In this document: positions 13,618 through 21,660 of the stretch, in pieces | Position numbering within the stretch: position 1 is the first letter of the stretch | How the letters are laid out: every line of letters begins with the position of its first letter | Source of the DNA: Carideicomes alvinocaridis | GTDB taxonomy: Bacteria > Pseudomonadota > Alphaproteobacteria > Rhodobacterales > Rhodobacteraceae | Length of the DNA: 33,930 nucleotides | NCBI GenBank assembly: GCA_005473895.2 | Contig: SRJI02000048.1 | Span: forward strand, 1 to 33,930 | Direction: 5' to 3' | Notes under the pieces: model-generated | What the model was told of the DNA's origin: nothing | What the model saw: the letters and a program-made list of their open reading frames with translations, nothing else | Database searches by the model: none | Position numbers and translations under genes: made by a program

Positions 13618-15369
13618 ATGATCACGCGCGCGGTCCTCATCGCCGGCTTCGTAGCCCTGACGTTTGCCAGTTCGGCGGCGGTCTGGCGCTATGGCTATGA
13701 CCAGGCGCTGGACCAGGTGGCGCGGCGGGCCGAGGCGGACCTGGCGCTGGCCTCCGACCGGCTGACCGCGCAGCTCAAGCGCTACCGCGAGCTGGCCGTG
13801 CTGCTGGCCGACCACCCGCACCTCGCTGCGCTGACCGAGGGCGGGGTCACCCAGGAAGAACGCGCGCGGGCGCGGCGGCTGCTGGTGGGGGCGGCGGACA
13901 AGACCTCGGCGCTGGATCTCTTCTACGTCTCGACCGGGGGCACGGTGCTGGCCGCGGCCCATGGCCCGGCGCCGCCCGATCTGGGCAAGGCCGCCTATTT
14001 CCGCCGGGCGCTCGACGGCGCCCTGGGCAATGCGCATGGCGTCTATGACCAGACCGGGCGGCGGGCCTTCGTCTATGCTGCGCCCGCCTTCGGCCCGGGG
14101 GGCGCGGTGCGGGCGGTCATGGTCGCGGTGGCGGACGTGGAATGGGTGGAATGGGAATGGCGCGGCGGCTGGCCCACGGTCTATTTCGTGGACGAGGGCG
14201 GCGAGGTCTTCATCTCCAACCGGTCGGAGCTGTTGTTCTGGCAGCGCCCCGAGGGGTCCCGCCGCCTCGTGCCGCCGGGCGAGGCGCGGCCGGATTTCCG
14301 CCGCTCCGAGGTATCCGGGCACGAGATCTGGCGGCTCGACTGGGGGCCCTACGTGCCGCCCGCGGCGCTGCACCTTGCGCGGGACCTGCCGGTCATCGGC
14401 ATGGTGTCCGAGACGCTGGTGGACGTGGCCCCGGCGCGTCGGCTGGCGCTGTGGCAGGCGATGGTGACCGGCGCGGTCCTGCTGTCCTTCGGCGCGCTGC
14501 TGTTCCTCGCCACCGAACGGCGCCGCACGCTGGCGCGCGCCAACGCGGTGCTCGAGGCCCGGGTGGCCACGCGGACCGCCGCGCTCTCGGCCAGCAACGA
14601 GCAGCTGCGCCGCGAGGTGTCGGAACGCGAAGAGGCGGAGGCGGCGCTCAAGCAGGCGCAGGCGGAGCTGGTGCAGGCGGGCAAGCTGTCGGCCCTTGGC
14701 CGCATGAGCGCGGGGATCAGCCACGAGCTGAACCAGCCGCTGATGGCGATCCAGCAATTCGCGGGCAATGGCGCGCGCTTCCTCGAACGCGACCGGCCCG
14801 AGCAGGCGGCCGAGAACCTGTCCCGCATCGCCGGGCTGGCCGACCGCATGGCGCGGATCATCCGCAACCTGCGCGCCTTTGCCCGCAACGAGGCGGAACC
14901 GGTCGCCCGCGTCGACATGGTGCAGGTGATCGAGAGCGCGCTGGAAATGACCGAGGCGCGGCGGCGGGCGGAGGGCATCGCGCTGGACTGGACGCCGCCC
15001 GTGCATCCGGTTCACGTGCTGGGCGGCGAGGTGCGGCTGGGACAGGTGCTGGTCAACCTGATCACCAATGCCGCCGACGCGATGGCACGGAGCGATCCGA
15101 AGATCCTCACCCTGCGGCTGACCGAAGGCGCGCGCGTCGCCGTCTCGGTCGCCGATACCGGGCCGGGGATCGAGCAGCCCGAGAAGCTGTTCGAGCCCTT
15201 CTACACAACCAAGGAGGTGGGCGGCGCCGAGGGGATGGGGCTGGGCCTGTCGATCTCCTACGGGCTTGTGCAGAGCTTCGGCGGCGCGATACGGGGCGAG
15301 AACACGGGCGCCGGCGCGATCTTCACGCTGGAGCTTGACCGATACGAGGTGCGGGAGGCGGCGGAATGA
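13618..15369 (+). CDS. dctB: C4-dicarboxylate sensor histidine kinase, DctB type
   Basis: A 583-residue membrane sensor kinase. It has an N-terminal membrane helix (residues 4-22), a periplasmic double-PAS-like sensor region (about 25-275), a second helix near 285-302 (VTGAVLLSFGALLFLATE), a coiled coil, and a kinase core. The H-box is LGRMSAGISHELNQPLMAIQQ with the phosphorylated His at 369. N-box QVLVNLITNAADAM, G1 VADTGPGI, F-box EPFYTTK and G2 GMGLGLSIS are all present. H-ELNQPL and the double-PAS periplasmic part are typical of DctB. I chose ATG 13618 because it begins the hydrophobic helix; a start at 13510 adds non-family sequence. It overlaps the regulator gene by ATGA and lies upstream of dctPQM, supporting a C4-dicarboxylate sensing role. 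Confidence 0.92.
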   Translation: MITRAVLIAGFVALTFASSAAVWRYGYDQALDQVARRAEADLALASDRLTAQLKRYRELAVLLADHPHLAALTEGGVTQEERARARRLLVGAADKTSALDLFYVSTGGTVLAAAHGPAPPDLGKAAYFRRALDGALGNAHGVYDQTGRRAFVYAAPAFGPGGAVRAVMVAVADVEWVEWEWRGGWPTVYFVDEGGEVFISNRSELLFWQRPEGSRRLVPPGEARPDFRRSEVSGHEIWRLDWGPYVPPAALHLARDLPVIGMVSETLVDVAPARRLALWQAMVTGAVLLSFGALLFLATERRRTLARANAVLEARVATRTAALSASNEQLRREVSEREEAEAALKQAQAELVQAGKLSALGRMSAGISHELNQPLMAIQQFAGNGARFLERDRPEQAAENLSRIAGLADRMARIIRNLRAFARNEAEPVARVDMVQVIESALEMTEARRRAEGIALDWTPPVHPVHVLGGEVRLGQVLVNLITNAADAMARSDPKILTLRLTEGARVAVSVADTGPGIEQPEKLFEPFYTTKEVGGAEGMGLGLSISYGLVQSFGGAIRGENTGAGAIFTLELDRYEVREAAE

Positions 15370-16595
15370 TCCGGCGGGTGCTGGTGGTGGACGATGACAG
15401 GCCGGTGCGCGAGGCGCTGGCCCAGACGCTGGACCTCGCGGATTACGAGCCGATCGTGGCGGGCTCCTTCATCGAGGCCAAGGACCATATCGCGCGCGAG
15501 TTCCGCGGCGTGATCCTGTCCGACATCCGGATGCCCGGCCGCGACGGGTTCCACCTGCTGGACCATACCCGCCGCACCGACCCCGACCTGCCGGTGATCC
15601 TGCTGACCGGGGAGGGCGACATTCCCATGGCGGTGCGCGCCATGGGCGAGGGGGCCTTCGACTTCCTCGAGAAACCCTGCGCGCCCGAGACGCTGACCGC
15701 GGTGCTGGAACGCGCGCTCCGGACCCGGACGCTGGTGCTGGAGAACCGCGCGCTCAAGGCCGAGCTGGAGACCGGCGATGCCGCCGCGCGGATGATATTC
15801 GGCGTCTCCGCGCTGGCGGAGGAGCTGCGGGACCGGGCGCGCATGGCGGCGCGCAGCGGGGCGGCGGTGCTGATCACCGGTGCGCCGGGCACCGGCATTC
15901 CCAAGGTGGCCGAGGTCATCCACCTGAGTTCACCGCAAAGCAAGGGGGCCTTCCTGAAACGCTCCGCCGCCGGGCTCGACCGGGCGAGCCTTGCCGAGGC
16001 GCTGACCGAGGCGGCGGGCGGCACGCTCTTCCTCGACGAGATCGCGGCGATGCCCGGCGACGGGCAGCTGGCGCTTCTGGATCACCTCGAGGGCGGGCGG
16101 GGCGCGCGCATCTATGCCGGCAGCTCCGTCGACCTAGACGCCAAGGTGGCCGAGGGCAGCCTGCAATCCGACCTCTATTACCGGCTCCAGACCGTGGCGC
16201 TGCGCATCCCCTCGATCGCGGAGCGGCCCGAGGACATTCCCGCGCTCTTTCGCCAATACGCCGCGCAGGCGGCCGAGCAGGCGGGCATCCCCGCACCCGA
16301 GATCACCCACGACCACCTTGCCGCGCTGATGGCGCAGGACTGGCCCGGCAATGCGCGCTCGATCATGTCCTCGGCCATGCGCTTCGTGCTGGGGATGCCC
16401 GAGGGCGCATCGCGGTCGGCCGAGCTGGGCCTGGCGGAGCAGATGGCGCAGGTGGAACGCTCGCTCCTGATCGCGGCGCTCGGGCGGCAGAACGGCCGGG
16501 CGGCGGCGGCAGCCGAGGCTCTCAAGCTGCCGCGCAAGACCTTCTACGACAAGCTGGCCCGCTACGGGATTCGCCCCGAGGATTACCGTCGCTGA
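15366..16595 (+). CDS. dctD: DctD-like response regulator with degenerate sigma-54 AAA+ domain
   Basis: A 409-residue NtrC-family regulator. The receiver domain (1-120) is intact: acidic VVDDDR, phospho-acceptor Asp 53 in LSDIRMP, Thr in LLTGEGD, Lys in FLEKPC. The C-terminal Fis-type helix-turn-helix (RQNGRAAAAAEALKLPRKTFYDKLARYG) is also intact. The central AAA+ domain is damaged. Walker A reads GAPGTGIPK (172-180) with Ile for the catalytic Lys. The GAFTGA loop that contacts sigma-54 is absent. The usual F-R-x-DLYYRL Arg is replaced (SLQSDLYYRL). Walker B (TLFLDEIA) remains. The protein is about 35 residues shorter than standard DctD. It probably regulates without ATP-driven sigma-54 remodelling, as reported for Rhodobacter capsulatus NtrC, which lacks GAFTGA and works with sigma-70 polymerase. 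Targets are likely dctPQM next door. Confidence 0.92.
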   Translation: MIRRVLVVDDDRPVREALAQTLDLADYEPIVAGSFIEAKDHIAREFRGVILSDIRMPGRDGFHLLDHTRRTDPDLPVILLTGEGDIPMAVRAMGEGAFDFLEKPCAPETLTAVLERALRTRTLVLENRALKAELETGDAAARMIFGVSALAEELRDRARMAARSGAAVLITGAPGTGIPKVAEVIHLSSPQSKGAFLKRSAAGLDRASLAEALTEAAGGTLFLDEIAAMPGDGQLALLDHLEGGRGARIYAGSSVDLDAKVAEGSLQSDLYYRLQTVALRIPSIAERPEDIPALFRQYAAQAAEQAGIPAPEITHDHLAALMAQDWPGNARSIMSSAMRFVLGMPEGASRSAELGLAEQMAQVERSLLIAALGRQNGRAAAAAEALKLPRKTFYDKLARYGIRPEDYRR

Positions 16596-16597
16596 GC

Positions 16598-16615
16598 TGT
16601 GCGGTTTTCCGCACA
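16598..16615. promoter_or_regulatory. Palindrome 1 upstream of dctP, probable DctD operator
   Basis: TGTGCGG-TTTT-CCGCACA is a perfect palindrome with 7-base arms and a 4-base centre, three bases after the regulator stop and about 230 bases before dctP. Its centre is 32 bases from that of palindrome 2, three helical turns, as expected for cooperative dimers of a Fis-type HTH activator. It could also act as an RNA hairpin, but two copies favour an operator. Confidence 0.7.
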
Positions 16616-16630
16616 AGCCCGGCAAGACCC

Positions 16631-16646
16631 GTGCGGGTTTCCGCAC
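16631..16646. promoter_or_regulatory. Palindrome 2 upstream of dctP, probable DctD operator
   Basis: GTGCGG-GTTT-CCGCAC has perfect 6-base arms identical to those of palindrome 1. A weaker third resemblance (core GGTTTTCC at 16679-16686, arms degraded) follows. I searched the rest of the gap to dctP for a sigma-54 type GG-N10-GC element and saw none. Confidence 0.7.
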
Positions 16647-16843
16647 AACTCCCTCCGATAAGAGGCAATTCCGCGTCAGGTTTTCCGTCTAAGGAACTGC
16701 GATAAAAGCAAAAACATGGATTGCTCACGAAAACGACATTTTGCTTGAGCGACCCGCCGCCAGCCGGATTGATTGCACCTGTTCCCCGGCCACTCGCCCG
16801 AGGGGCCGGTTGAGTGCACATCTCACCATCCGGGAGGAGACAG

Positions 16844-17848
16844 ATGAAACAGCTTCTGACCACCGCCGCTGTGGCGCTGGCGATGACCGCCGTCGCGCAA
16901 TCCGCGACCGCGCAATGCGATGACGGCGAGACCGTCATCAAGTTCAGCCACGTGACCAACACCGACCGTCACCCCAAGGGCATCGCCGCGAACCTGCTGA
17001 TGGAGCGCGTCAACGAGGAGATGGACGGCAAGGCCTGCATGGAGGTCTACCCGAACTCCACGCTCTACAACGACGACCAGGTGCTCGAGGCGATGCTGCA
17101 GGGCGACGTGCAGATGGCCGCGCCCTCGCTGTCGAAGTTCGAGCAGTTCACCAAGGTGTTCCGCATCTTCGACCTGCCCTTCATGTTCAAGAATATCGAC
17201 GCGGTGGACCAGTTCCAGGCCTCCGAGGCCGGCCAGTCGATGAAGGAGAGCATGGCGCGCCGCGGTCTTCTTGGCCTGGCCTTCTGGCATAACGGGATGA
17301 AGCAGATCTCGGCCAACAAGCCGCTGCTGGAGCCGGGCGATGCCGCCGGGCTGAAGTTCCGCGTGCAGCCCTCCGAAGTGCTCAAGGCGCAGTTCGCCGC
17401 GCTCGACGCCTCGCCGCAGCCCATGGCCTTCTCCGAGGTCTACGGCGCGCTGCAGACCGGCGTGGTGGACGGGCAGGAGAACACCTGGTCCAACATCTAC
17501 GGCCAGAAGTTCTTCGAGGTGCAGGACGGCGTGACGGAATCGAACCACGGCGTGCTCGACTACCTCGTCGTGACCTCGACCGATTGGTGGGACAGCCTCG
17601 ACCCCGAGATCCGCGACCAGCTCGCCACCATCATCGACGAGGTGACCGAGACCCGGAACTCCGAGAGCTTCAAGGTGAACCAGGAGGCCAAGCAGGCGAT
17701 CATCGATGCCGGCGGCGAAGTGCGCGAGCTCAGCGCCGAGCAGCGCCAGGACTGGGTCGACGCGATGAAGCCGGTCTGGGAGCAATTCACCGACGACGTG
17801 GGCCAGGACAACATCGACGCGGCCCAGGAAATCAACGAAAGCCTCTAA
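16844..17848 (+). CDS. dctP: TRAP transporter periplasmic C4-dicarboxylate binding protein
   Basis: A 334-residue DctP-family binding protein that captures malate, fumarate or succinate in the periplasm for the DctQM membrane complex. ATG 16844 follows CGGGAGGAGA, and the upstream in-frame ATG at 16814 is not needed. Residues 1-24 form a signal peptide (KQLLTTAAVALAMTAVAQSATA). The mature protein opens with VIKFSHVTNTDRHPKG. The LKFRVQPSEV segment carries the invariant Arg that salt-bridges the substrate carboxylate, followed by FSEVYGALQTGVVDGQENTWSN, the family signature. Length and sequence agree with Rhodobacter capsulatus-type DctP. Its position downstream of dctBD and before dctQM supports dicarboxylates as substrate. 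Confidence 0.94.
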   Translation: MKQLLTTAAVALAMTAVAQSATAQCDDGETVIKFSHVTNTDRHPKGIAANLLMERVNEEMDGKACMEVYPNSTLYNDDQVLEAMLQGDVQMAAPSLSKFEQFTKVFRIFDLPFMFKNIDAVDQFQASEAGQSMKESMARRGLLGLAFWHNGMKQISANKPLLEPGDAAGLKFRVQPSEVLKAQFAALDASPQPMAFSEVYGALQTGVVDGQENTWSNIYGQKFFEVQDGVTESNHGVLDYLVVTSTDWWDSLDPEIRDQLATIIDEVTETRNSESFKVNQEAKQAIIDAGGEVRELSAEQRQDWVDAMKPVWEQFTDDVGQDNIDAAQEINESL

Positions 17849-17870
17849 GCGCTTTCGCCTGAACGACATT

Positions 17871-17894
17871 CCGGCCCGGCATGTCCCGGGCCGG
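17871..17894 (+). other. Strong stem-loop between dctP and dctQ
   Basis: Perfect 9-base arms CCGGCCCGG and CCGGGCCGG flank a 6-base loop (CATGTC), 22 bases after the dctP stop. A smaller CCGGC-AGGAC-GCCGG hairpin follows at 17906-17920, just before the dctQ ribosome site. There is no U-run, so it may stabilise the dctP transcript or cause partial termination, giving more binding protein than permease. Confidence 0.6.
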
Positions 17895-17934
17895 ATCCCG
17901 CATCCCCGGCAGGACGCCGGCAAGGGGTAGGATC

Positions 17935-18624
17935 ATGGCTTCGCATTATCGGCCCAGTGGCGCCTTCGGGCGCGCGGTCAACGAGCTGGAGGAAACGGCC
18001 ATCGCCGTGATCCTCGCGGCCATGACCATCATCACCTTCGTCAACGTCGTGCTGCGCTACGGCTTCAATACCGGGCTCATCTGGGGGCTGGAGGCGGTGA
18101 CGCTGCTCTTCGCCTGGCTGGTGCTCTTCGGGATCAGCTACGCGGTCAAGACCACGGCGCATCTGGGCGTCGATGCAGTGATCAACCTGCTGGGCCCGCG
18201 CGGGCAACGGATCCTGGCGCTGGTCGCGGGAATCCTCTGCATCCTCTATGCCGGTCTGCTGCTCAAGGGCGCCTGGGATTACTGGGCGAATTTCGCCAAC
18301 CTGCCCATGACGACCGGACGCTGGTATCCCACCGGCTTCGAGGAGATGGGCCGCACCTCCTATCGCGGCTGGTACGAGGTGGTGGACATTCCCTTTCCCG
18401 AATGGCTGCGCTGGATCGAGCCGATCATGAACGAGGGCGAGCATTACGAGAAGCTGCCCCGCTTCATCCCCTATTTCATCCTGCCCTTCGGCATGCTGCT
18501 GCTGCTCTTCCGCTTCGTGCAGGCGACGCTGCGGATCGCCCGGGGCGAGGCCAGTTCCCTCATCGTCAGCCACGAGGCCGAGGATGCGGTGAACGATGTC
18601 CGTCACATGAATTACGAGGAATAA
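17935..18624 (+). CDS. dctQ: TRAP transporter small membrane subunit
   Basis: A 229-residue DctQ-family protein with four membrane helices (about 22-42, 50-70, 85-110 and 180-200). It joins DctM to form the membrane part of the sodium- or proton-driven dicarboxylate importer. ATG 17935 follows AAGGGGTAGG; the upstream in-frame ATG at 17881 lies inside the intergenic hairpin. FVNVVLRYGFN...WGLEAVTLLFAWLVLFG is the standard first half. A loop of about 60 hydrophilic residues between helices 3 and 4 (from YWANFANLPMTTGRWYPTG to HYEKLPRF) makes it longer than the common 160-180 residues. The roughly 227-residue DctQ of R. capsulatus has similar size. Confidence 0.92.
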   Translation: MASHYRPSGAFGRAVNELEETAIAVILAAMTIITFVNVVLRYGFNTGLIWGLEAVTLLFAWLVLFGISYAVKTTAHLGVDAVINLLGPRGQRILALVAGILCILYAGLLLKGAWDYWANFANLPMTTGRWYPTGFEEMGRTSYRGWYEVVDIPFPEWLRWIEPIMNEGEHYEKLPRFIPYFILPFGMLLLLFRFVQATLRIARGEASSLIVSHEAEDAVNDVRHMNYEE

Positions 18625-18628
18625 GGTA

Positions 18629-20005
18629 ATGGAAGTGCTCGTCCTTTTCCTCATGGTGGTGGGGCTGATGCTGATCGGCCTGCCGATCGCGGTCTCGCTG
18701 GGCCTGTCCTCGATCGTCTTCCTGCTGGTGCTGGGCGACACCTCGCTCGCCTCCATCGCGCAGACCTTCTTCCAGGCCATGGCGGGGCATTACACGCTGC
18801 TGGCGATCCCGTTCTTCATCCTGGCTTCGTCCTTCATGTCGACGGGCGGCGTGGCGCAGCGGATCATCCGCTTCTCGATCGCGCTGGTGGGGCACCTGCA
18901 TGGCGGGCTGGCCATCGCCGGGGTCTTCGCCTGCATGCTCTTCGCCGCGCTCTCGGGGTCGTCGCCGGCCACCGTGGTCGCCATCGGCTCCATCGTCATC
19001 GCCGGGATGCGGCAGGTGGGCTATTCACGCGACTTCGCCGCCGGGGTGATCGCCAATGCGGGGACGCTGGGCATCCTGATCCCGCCCTCCATCGTCATGG
19101 TCGTCTACGCCTCGGCCACCGACGTGTCGGTCGGGCGGATGTTCCTGGCCGGCGTGATCCCCGGGCTGATGGCCGGCTTCATGCTGATGACGACGATCTA
19201 CCTGATCGCCCGGATGCGCGACCTGCCCAAGGGCGAATGGCAGGGCTGGGGCGAGGTTTTCGCCTCCGGCTGGGACGCGATCTGGGGGCTGTTCCTGATC
19301 GTAATCATCCTGGGCGGCATCTATGGCGGCATCTTCACCCCGACCGAGGCCGCGGCGGTGGCGGCGGTCTATGCCTTCTTCATCGCGATCTTCGTCTACC
19401 GCGACATGGGCCCGCTCAAGGCGCCCGAGGGCCAGCGCAACCTGCAGGTCTGGCAGAAGCCCACGGCGCTGATCACCGGCTTCTTCCACCGCGACGTCCG
19501 CGACACCCTGTTCGAGGCCGGGCGGCTGACCATCACGCTGATGTTCATTATCGCCAACGCGCTGATCCTGAAACACGTGCTGACCGACGAGCAGATCCCG
19601 CAACAGGTGGCCTCGGCCATGATCTCGGCCGGTTTCGGCCCGGTGATGTTCCTGGTGATCGTCAACGTCATCCTGCTGATCGGCGGCCAGTTCATGGAGC
19701 CCTCGGGCCTGATCGTGATCGTGGCGCCGCTGGTCTTCCCGATCGCGCTGCAGCTCGGGATCGACCCGATCCATCTGGGGATCATCATGGTGGTCAACAT
19801 GGAGATCGGGATGATCACGCCGCCGGTGGGTCTGAACCTCTTCGTGACCTCCGGCGTGGCGGGGATGCCGATGATGCGCGTCGTCCGCGCGGCGCTGCCC
19901 TTCCTCGCCGTCCTCTTCGTCTTCCTGATCATGGTGACCTACATCCCGGTCCTGTCGACCTGGCTGCCCACCACCTTCATGGGGCCGGAACTGATCACCA
20001 AGTGA
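18629..20005 (+). CDS. dctM: TRAP transporter large permease subunit
   Basis: A 458-residue DctM-family permease with about 11-12 membrane segments, the transport subunit of the C4-dicarboxylate TRAP system. Typical motifs include PIAVSLGLSS near the start, LLAIPFFILASSFMSTGGVAQR, FAALSGSSPATVVAIGSIV (re-entrant loop with Na+/substrate residues), NAGTLGILIPPSIVMVVYA, GGIYGGIFTPTEAAAVA and NMEIGMITPPVGLNLFV. The ATG follows the dctQ stop by four bases, behind GAGGAATAAGG. It is longer than the usual ~430 residues because of a linker around residues 255-290 (DMGPLKAPEGQRNLQVWQKP). It ends before the inverted intergenic repeat at 20022. Confidence 0.94.
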   Translation: MEVLVLFLMVVGLMLIGLPIAVSLGLSSIVFLLVLGDTSLASIAQTFFQAMAGHYTLLAIPFFILASSFMSTGGVAQRIIRFSIALVGHLHGGLAIAGVFACMLFAALSGSSPATVVAIGSIVIAGMRQVGYSRDFAAGVIANAGTLGILIPPSIVMVVYASATDVSVGRMFLAGVIPGLMAGFMLMTTIYLIARMRDLPKGEWQGWGEVFASGWDAIWGLFLIVIILGGIYGGIFTPTEAAAVAAVYAFFIAIFVYRDMGPLKAPEGQRNLQVWQKPTALITGFFHRDVRDTLFEAGRLTITLMFIIANALILKHVLTDEQIPQQVASAMISAGFGPVMFLVIVNVILLIGGQFMEPSGLIVIVAPLVFPIALQLGIDPIHLGIIMVVNMEIGMITPPVGLNLFVTSGVAGMPMMRVVRAALPFLAVLFVFLIMVTYIPVLSTWLPTTFMGPELITK

Positions 20006-20021
20006 GCTGTCGCCAGACGGG

Positions 20022-20095
20022 CACCCCCAGCTTCTTCTGACCATAAATATCCCGGGGGTGAGGAGCGAAGCGACGAGGGGGCAGCGCCCCCTGCC
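20022..20095 (-). repeat. Intergenic hairpin repeat, copy 4 (inverted), probable 3'-end structure
   Basis: Read on the minus strand it contains GGCAGGGGGC-GCT-GCCCCCTC, CGTCGCTTCGCTCCTCA, CCCCCGGGATATTTATGG, TCAGAAGAAGCTGGGGGTG, matching copy 3 almost throughout its second half. It lies between the converging dctM and M48 protease genes, oriented with the protease gene, 98 bases past its stop. Confidence 0.85.
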
Positions 20096-20193
20096 ACAGC
20101 CCAACCCGCGCAAGGTCGGGGGTGGGGGGCTGCCTTACTCGTCACACCCGGGCAAGCACGCGGCACACATGACCCGCACCCGCTCCGCCACCT

Positions 20194-20898
20194 TCAACCG
20201 GGGTCGCGGGGCAGCCCCTTGGACCAGCGCTCCTCCCGCGCCTCGATGGCGGCGATGCGCTCCTCTCCCTTGGGATGGCTCAGCAACCAGGCCGGTGCGC
20301 TGCCACCGCCGCCGCCGGAGAGGCGGTCGAGCTTGCGAAACAGGCTTTTCTGCGGTGCCGTGCCGATCCCCGCGCGGGTAAGCAGGGCGGAGGCATATTC
20401 ATCCGCCTCGTATTCGTCACCGCGCGACAGCCGGGCGGCGAGCAGGCGGGTGATGCCGGTCGCGATCCAGCCGCCGAGCCCGGGGATGATCCGGCCCAGC
20501 ACCATGGCCAACGCCGCGCGGATGGCGTTCTGCCCGGAAAAGTCGATCATCCGCCGCCGCGAATGCCCCAGCGCCACGTGGCCCAGCTCATGAGCGATGA
20601 CCGAGGCCAGCTCCTCTGCCGTGACCTCGCCCTGCGAGTAGCGGCGGAAGAAGCCGCGGGTGATGAAGATCCGCCCGTCCGGCGCGGCCAGCCCGTTGAC
20701 CGGATCGATCTCGTAGATATGCACGCGGATCCTCGGCAGGTCGAGCGCCGCCGCCATCCGGTCGCAAAGCGCACCGAGCTTCGGGTCCGCCAGCTGGGTC
20801 GATTTCGAGTCGAGCTCGCGCTTCGTGCGCCAGACCGAGAAGCGGTACATGGCCAGCGCGTAGAGAATCGCGAGCAGGATCGGCGTGAGCTTCAGCAT
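20194..20898 (-). CDS. M48-family zinc metalloprotease, compact form
   Basis: A 234-residue membrane-associated M48 peptidase (HtpX/Ste24-like domain). One N-terminal membrane helix (residues 3-20) is followed by the catalytic core. The zinc-binding HELGH is at 103-107 and the third ligand, Glu 164, lies in DEYEADEYA (ExxAD). VNGLAAPDGRIFITRGFF is the conserved strand before the active site, and WLLSHPKGEERIAAI near the end is the usual C-terminal signature. A second hydrophobic stretch (ALAMVLGRIIPGLGGWIATGI, 130-150) probably forms a membrane hairpin, as in other M48 proteins. It likely degrades or processes misfolded envelope proteins. It is the last gene of the minus-strand cluster, 102 bases after the DedA-like gene. 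Confidence 0.93.
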   Translation of the reverse strand: MLKLTPILLAILYALAMYRFSVWRTKRELDSKSTQLADPKLGALCDRMAAALDLPRIRVHIYEIDPVNGLAAPDGRIFITRGFFRRYSQGEVTAEELASVIAHELGHVALGHSRRRMIDFSGQNAIRAALAMVLGRIIPGLGGWIATGITRLLAARLSRGDEYEADEYASALLTRAGIGTAPQKSLFRKLDRLSGGGGGSAPAWLLSHPKGEERIAAIEAREERWSKGLPRDPG

Positions 20899-21000
20899 GA
20901 CGAGAATATGGGGTGCGCGCCGCGGCCTGCCAAGCGCCTGTCGCCGGGCATGAGCCCTCTGCAGGCTGCGCCCGGCGCACGGTCGCGGGGGACCGTCGGC

Positions 21001-21660
21001 CTAGTCCCCGGACCGGCGGCCATGCTTCTGTCCGCGTCCGTCCCCATGCGCGCTTGCGTGCTCCTGGCGCTGGCGATGCTCGCGCAATTGCTGGCGCAGC
21101 AGCGCGAAGCTTCCCGCCAGCAGGACCAGCCCCGCCAGCAGGCCGGAGATGTTGCCGGTCACCGTCTCGATCATGTCGATGCGCTCGCCGAAGAGCCAGC
21201 CGAGCCCGACATAGATGGTGACCCAGACCGCTTCGCCGGCGACGTCCCACAGGGTGAAGCGGCGGCGGTCCATCCGCGTGGCGCCGGCGGCGAAGTTGAC
21301 ATAGGGCCCCAGCGGGCTGGCCAGCCAGCGGCTGAGAAAGACCGCCACGCCGCCCCGGCGTTCCAGCATGTCGCGGGCGCGGTCGGCAGCCGCCCGGGCC
21401 TTTCCTTTCGAGGTGGCCCGGTCGATCCAGCGGCCCCCGCGGGTGCCCAGCCAATAGCCCGCCTGGTCGCCCGCCACCGCCCCGGCCAGTGCGGCCAGCA
21501 CCACGCTCAAGAGGCTCAGGTCGCCGCTGGCCGCGAAGGCGCCGGCGGCCAGCATCATCAGCGACGACGGCACCGGCAGCGCGAGGCAGGAGGCGAAGGT
21601 TGTCAGGAACAGCAGCGGTGTGCCGAAAGCCGCGATATATCCGTAGAGCCAGTCGCTCAC
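21001..21660 (-). CDS. DedA-family membrane protein
   Basis: A 219-residue inner-membrane protein of the DedA/SNARE-associated family, linked in other bacteria to lipid flipping and envelope homeostasis. I chose GTG 21660 because its GTGA overlaps the stop of the upstream 114-residue gene, and the following MSDWLYGYIAAFGTP opening fits. The longer frame to 21888 would run through that gene. It has a re-entrant LALPVPSSLMMLAAGAFA segment, the GDQAGYWLG motif, FLSRWLASPLGPYVNFAAGA (the F-x-G/S-R...P...AG DedA signature) and about four further hydrophobic segments. The C-terminus is His/Arg/Gln-rich and hydrophilic, with no assignable function. Confidence 0.88.
   Translation of the reverse strand: MSDWLYGYIAAFGTPLLFLTTFASCLALPVPSSLMMLAAGAFAASGDLSLLSVVLAALAGAVAGDQAGYWLGTRGGRWIDRATSKGKARAAADRARDMLERRGGVAVFLSRWLASPLGPYVNFAAGATRMDRRRFTLWDVAGEAVWVTIYVGLGWLFGERIDMIETVTGNISGLLAGLVLLAGSFALLRQQLREHRQRQEHASAHGDGRGQKHGRRSGD

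Noticed and set aside
12196-15015. A 939-residue open frame on the minus strand spanning the P450 and the dctB region
   Set aside because: It is in another frame than the P450 and antisense to dctB, is rich in Arg/Pro/Gly/His, and has no domain; long antisense frames are expected at this GC content.
16647-16843. Sigma-54 promoter before dctP
   Set aside because: I looked for GG-N10-GC and TGGC-type elements and found none at proper spacing.
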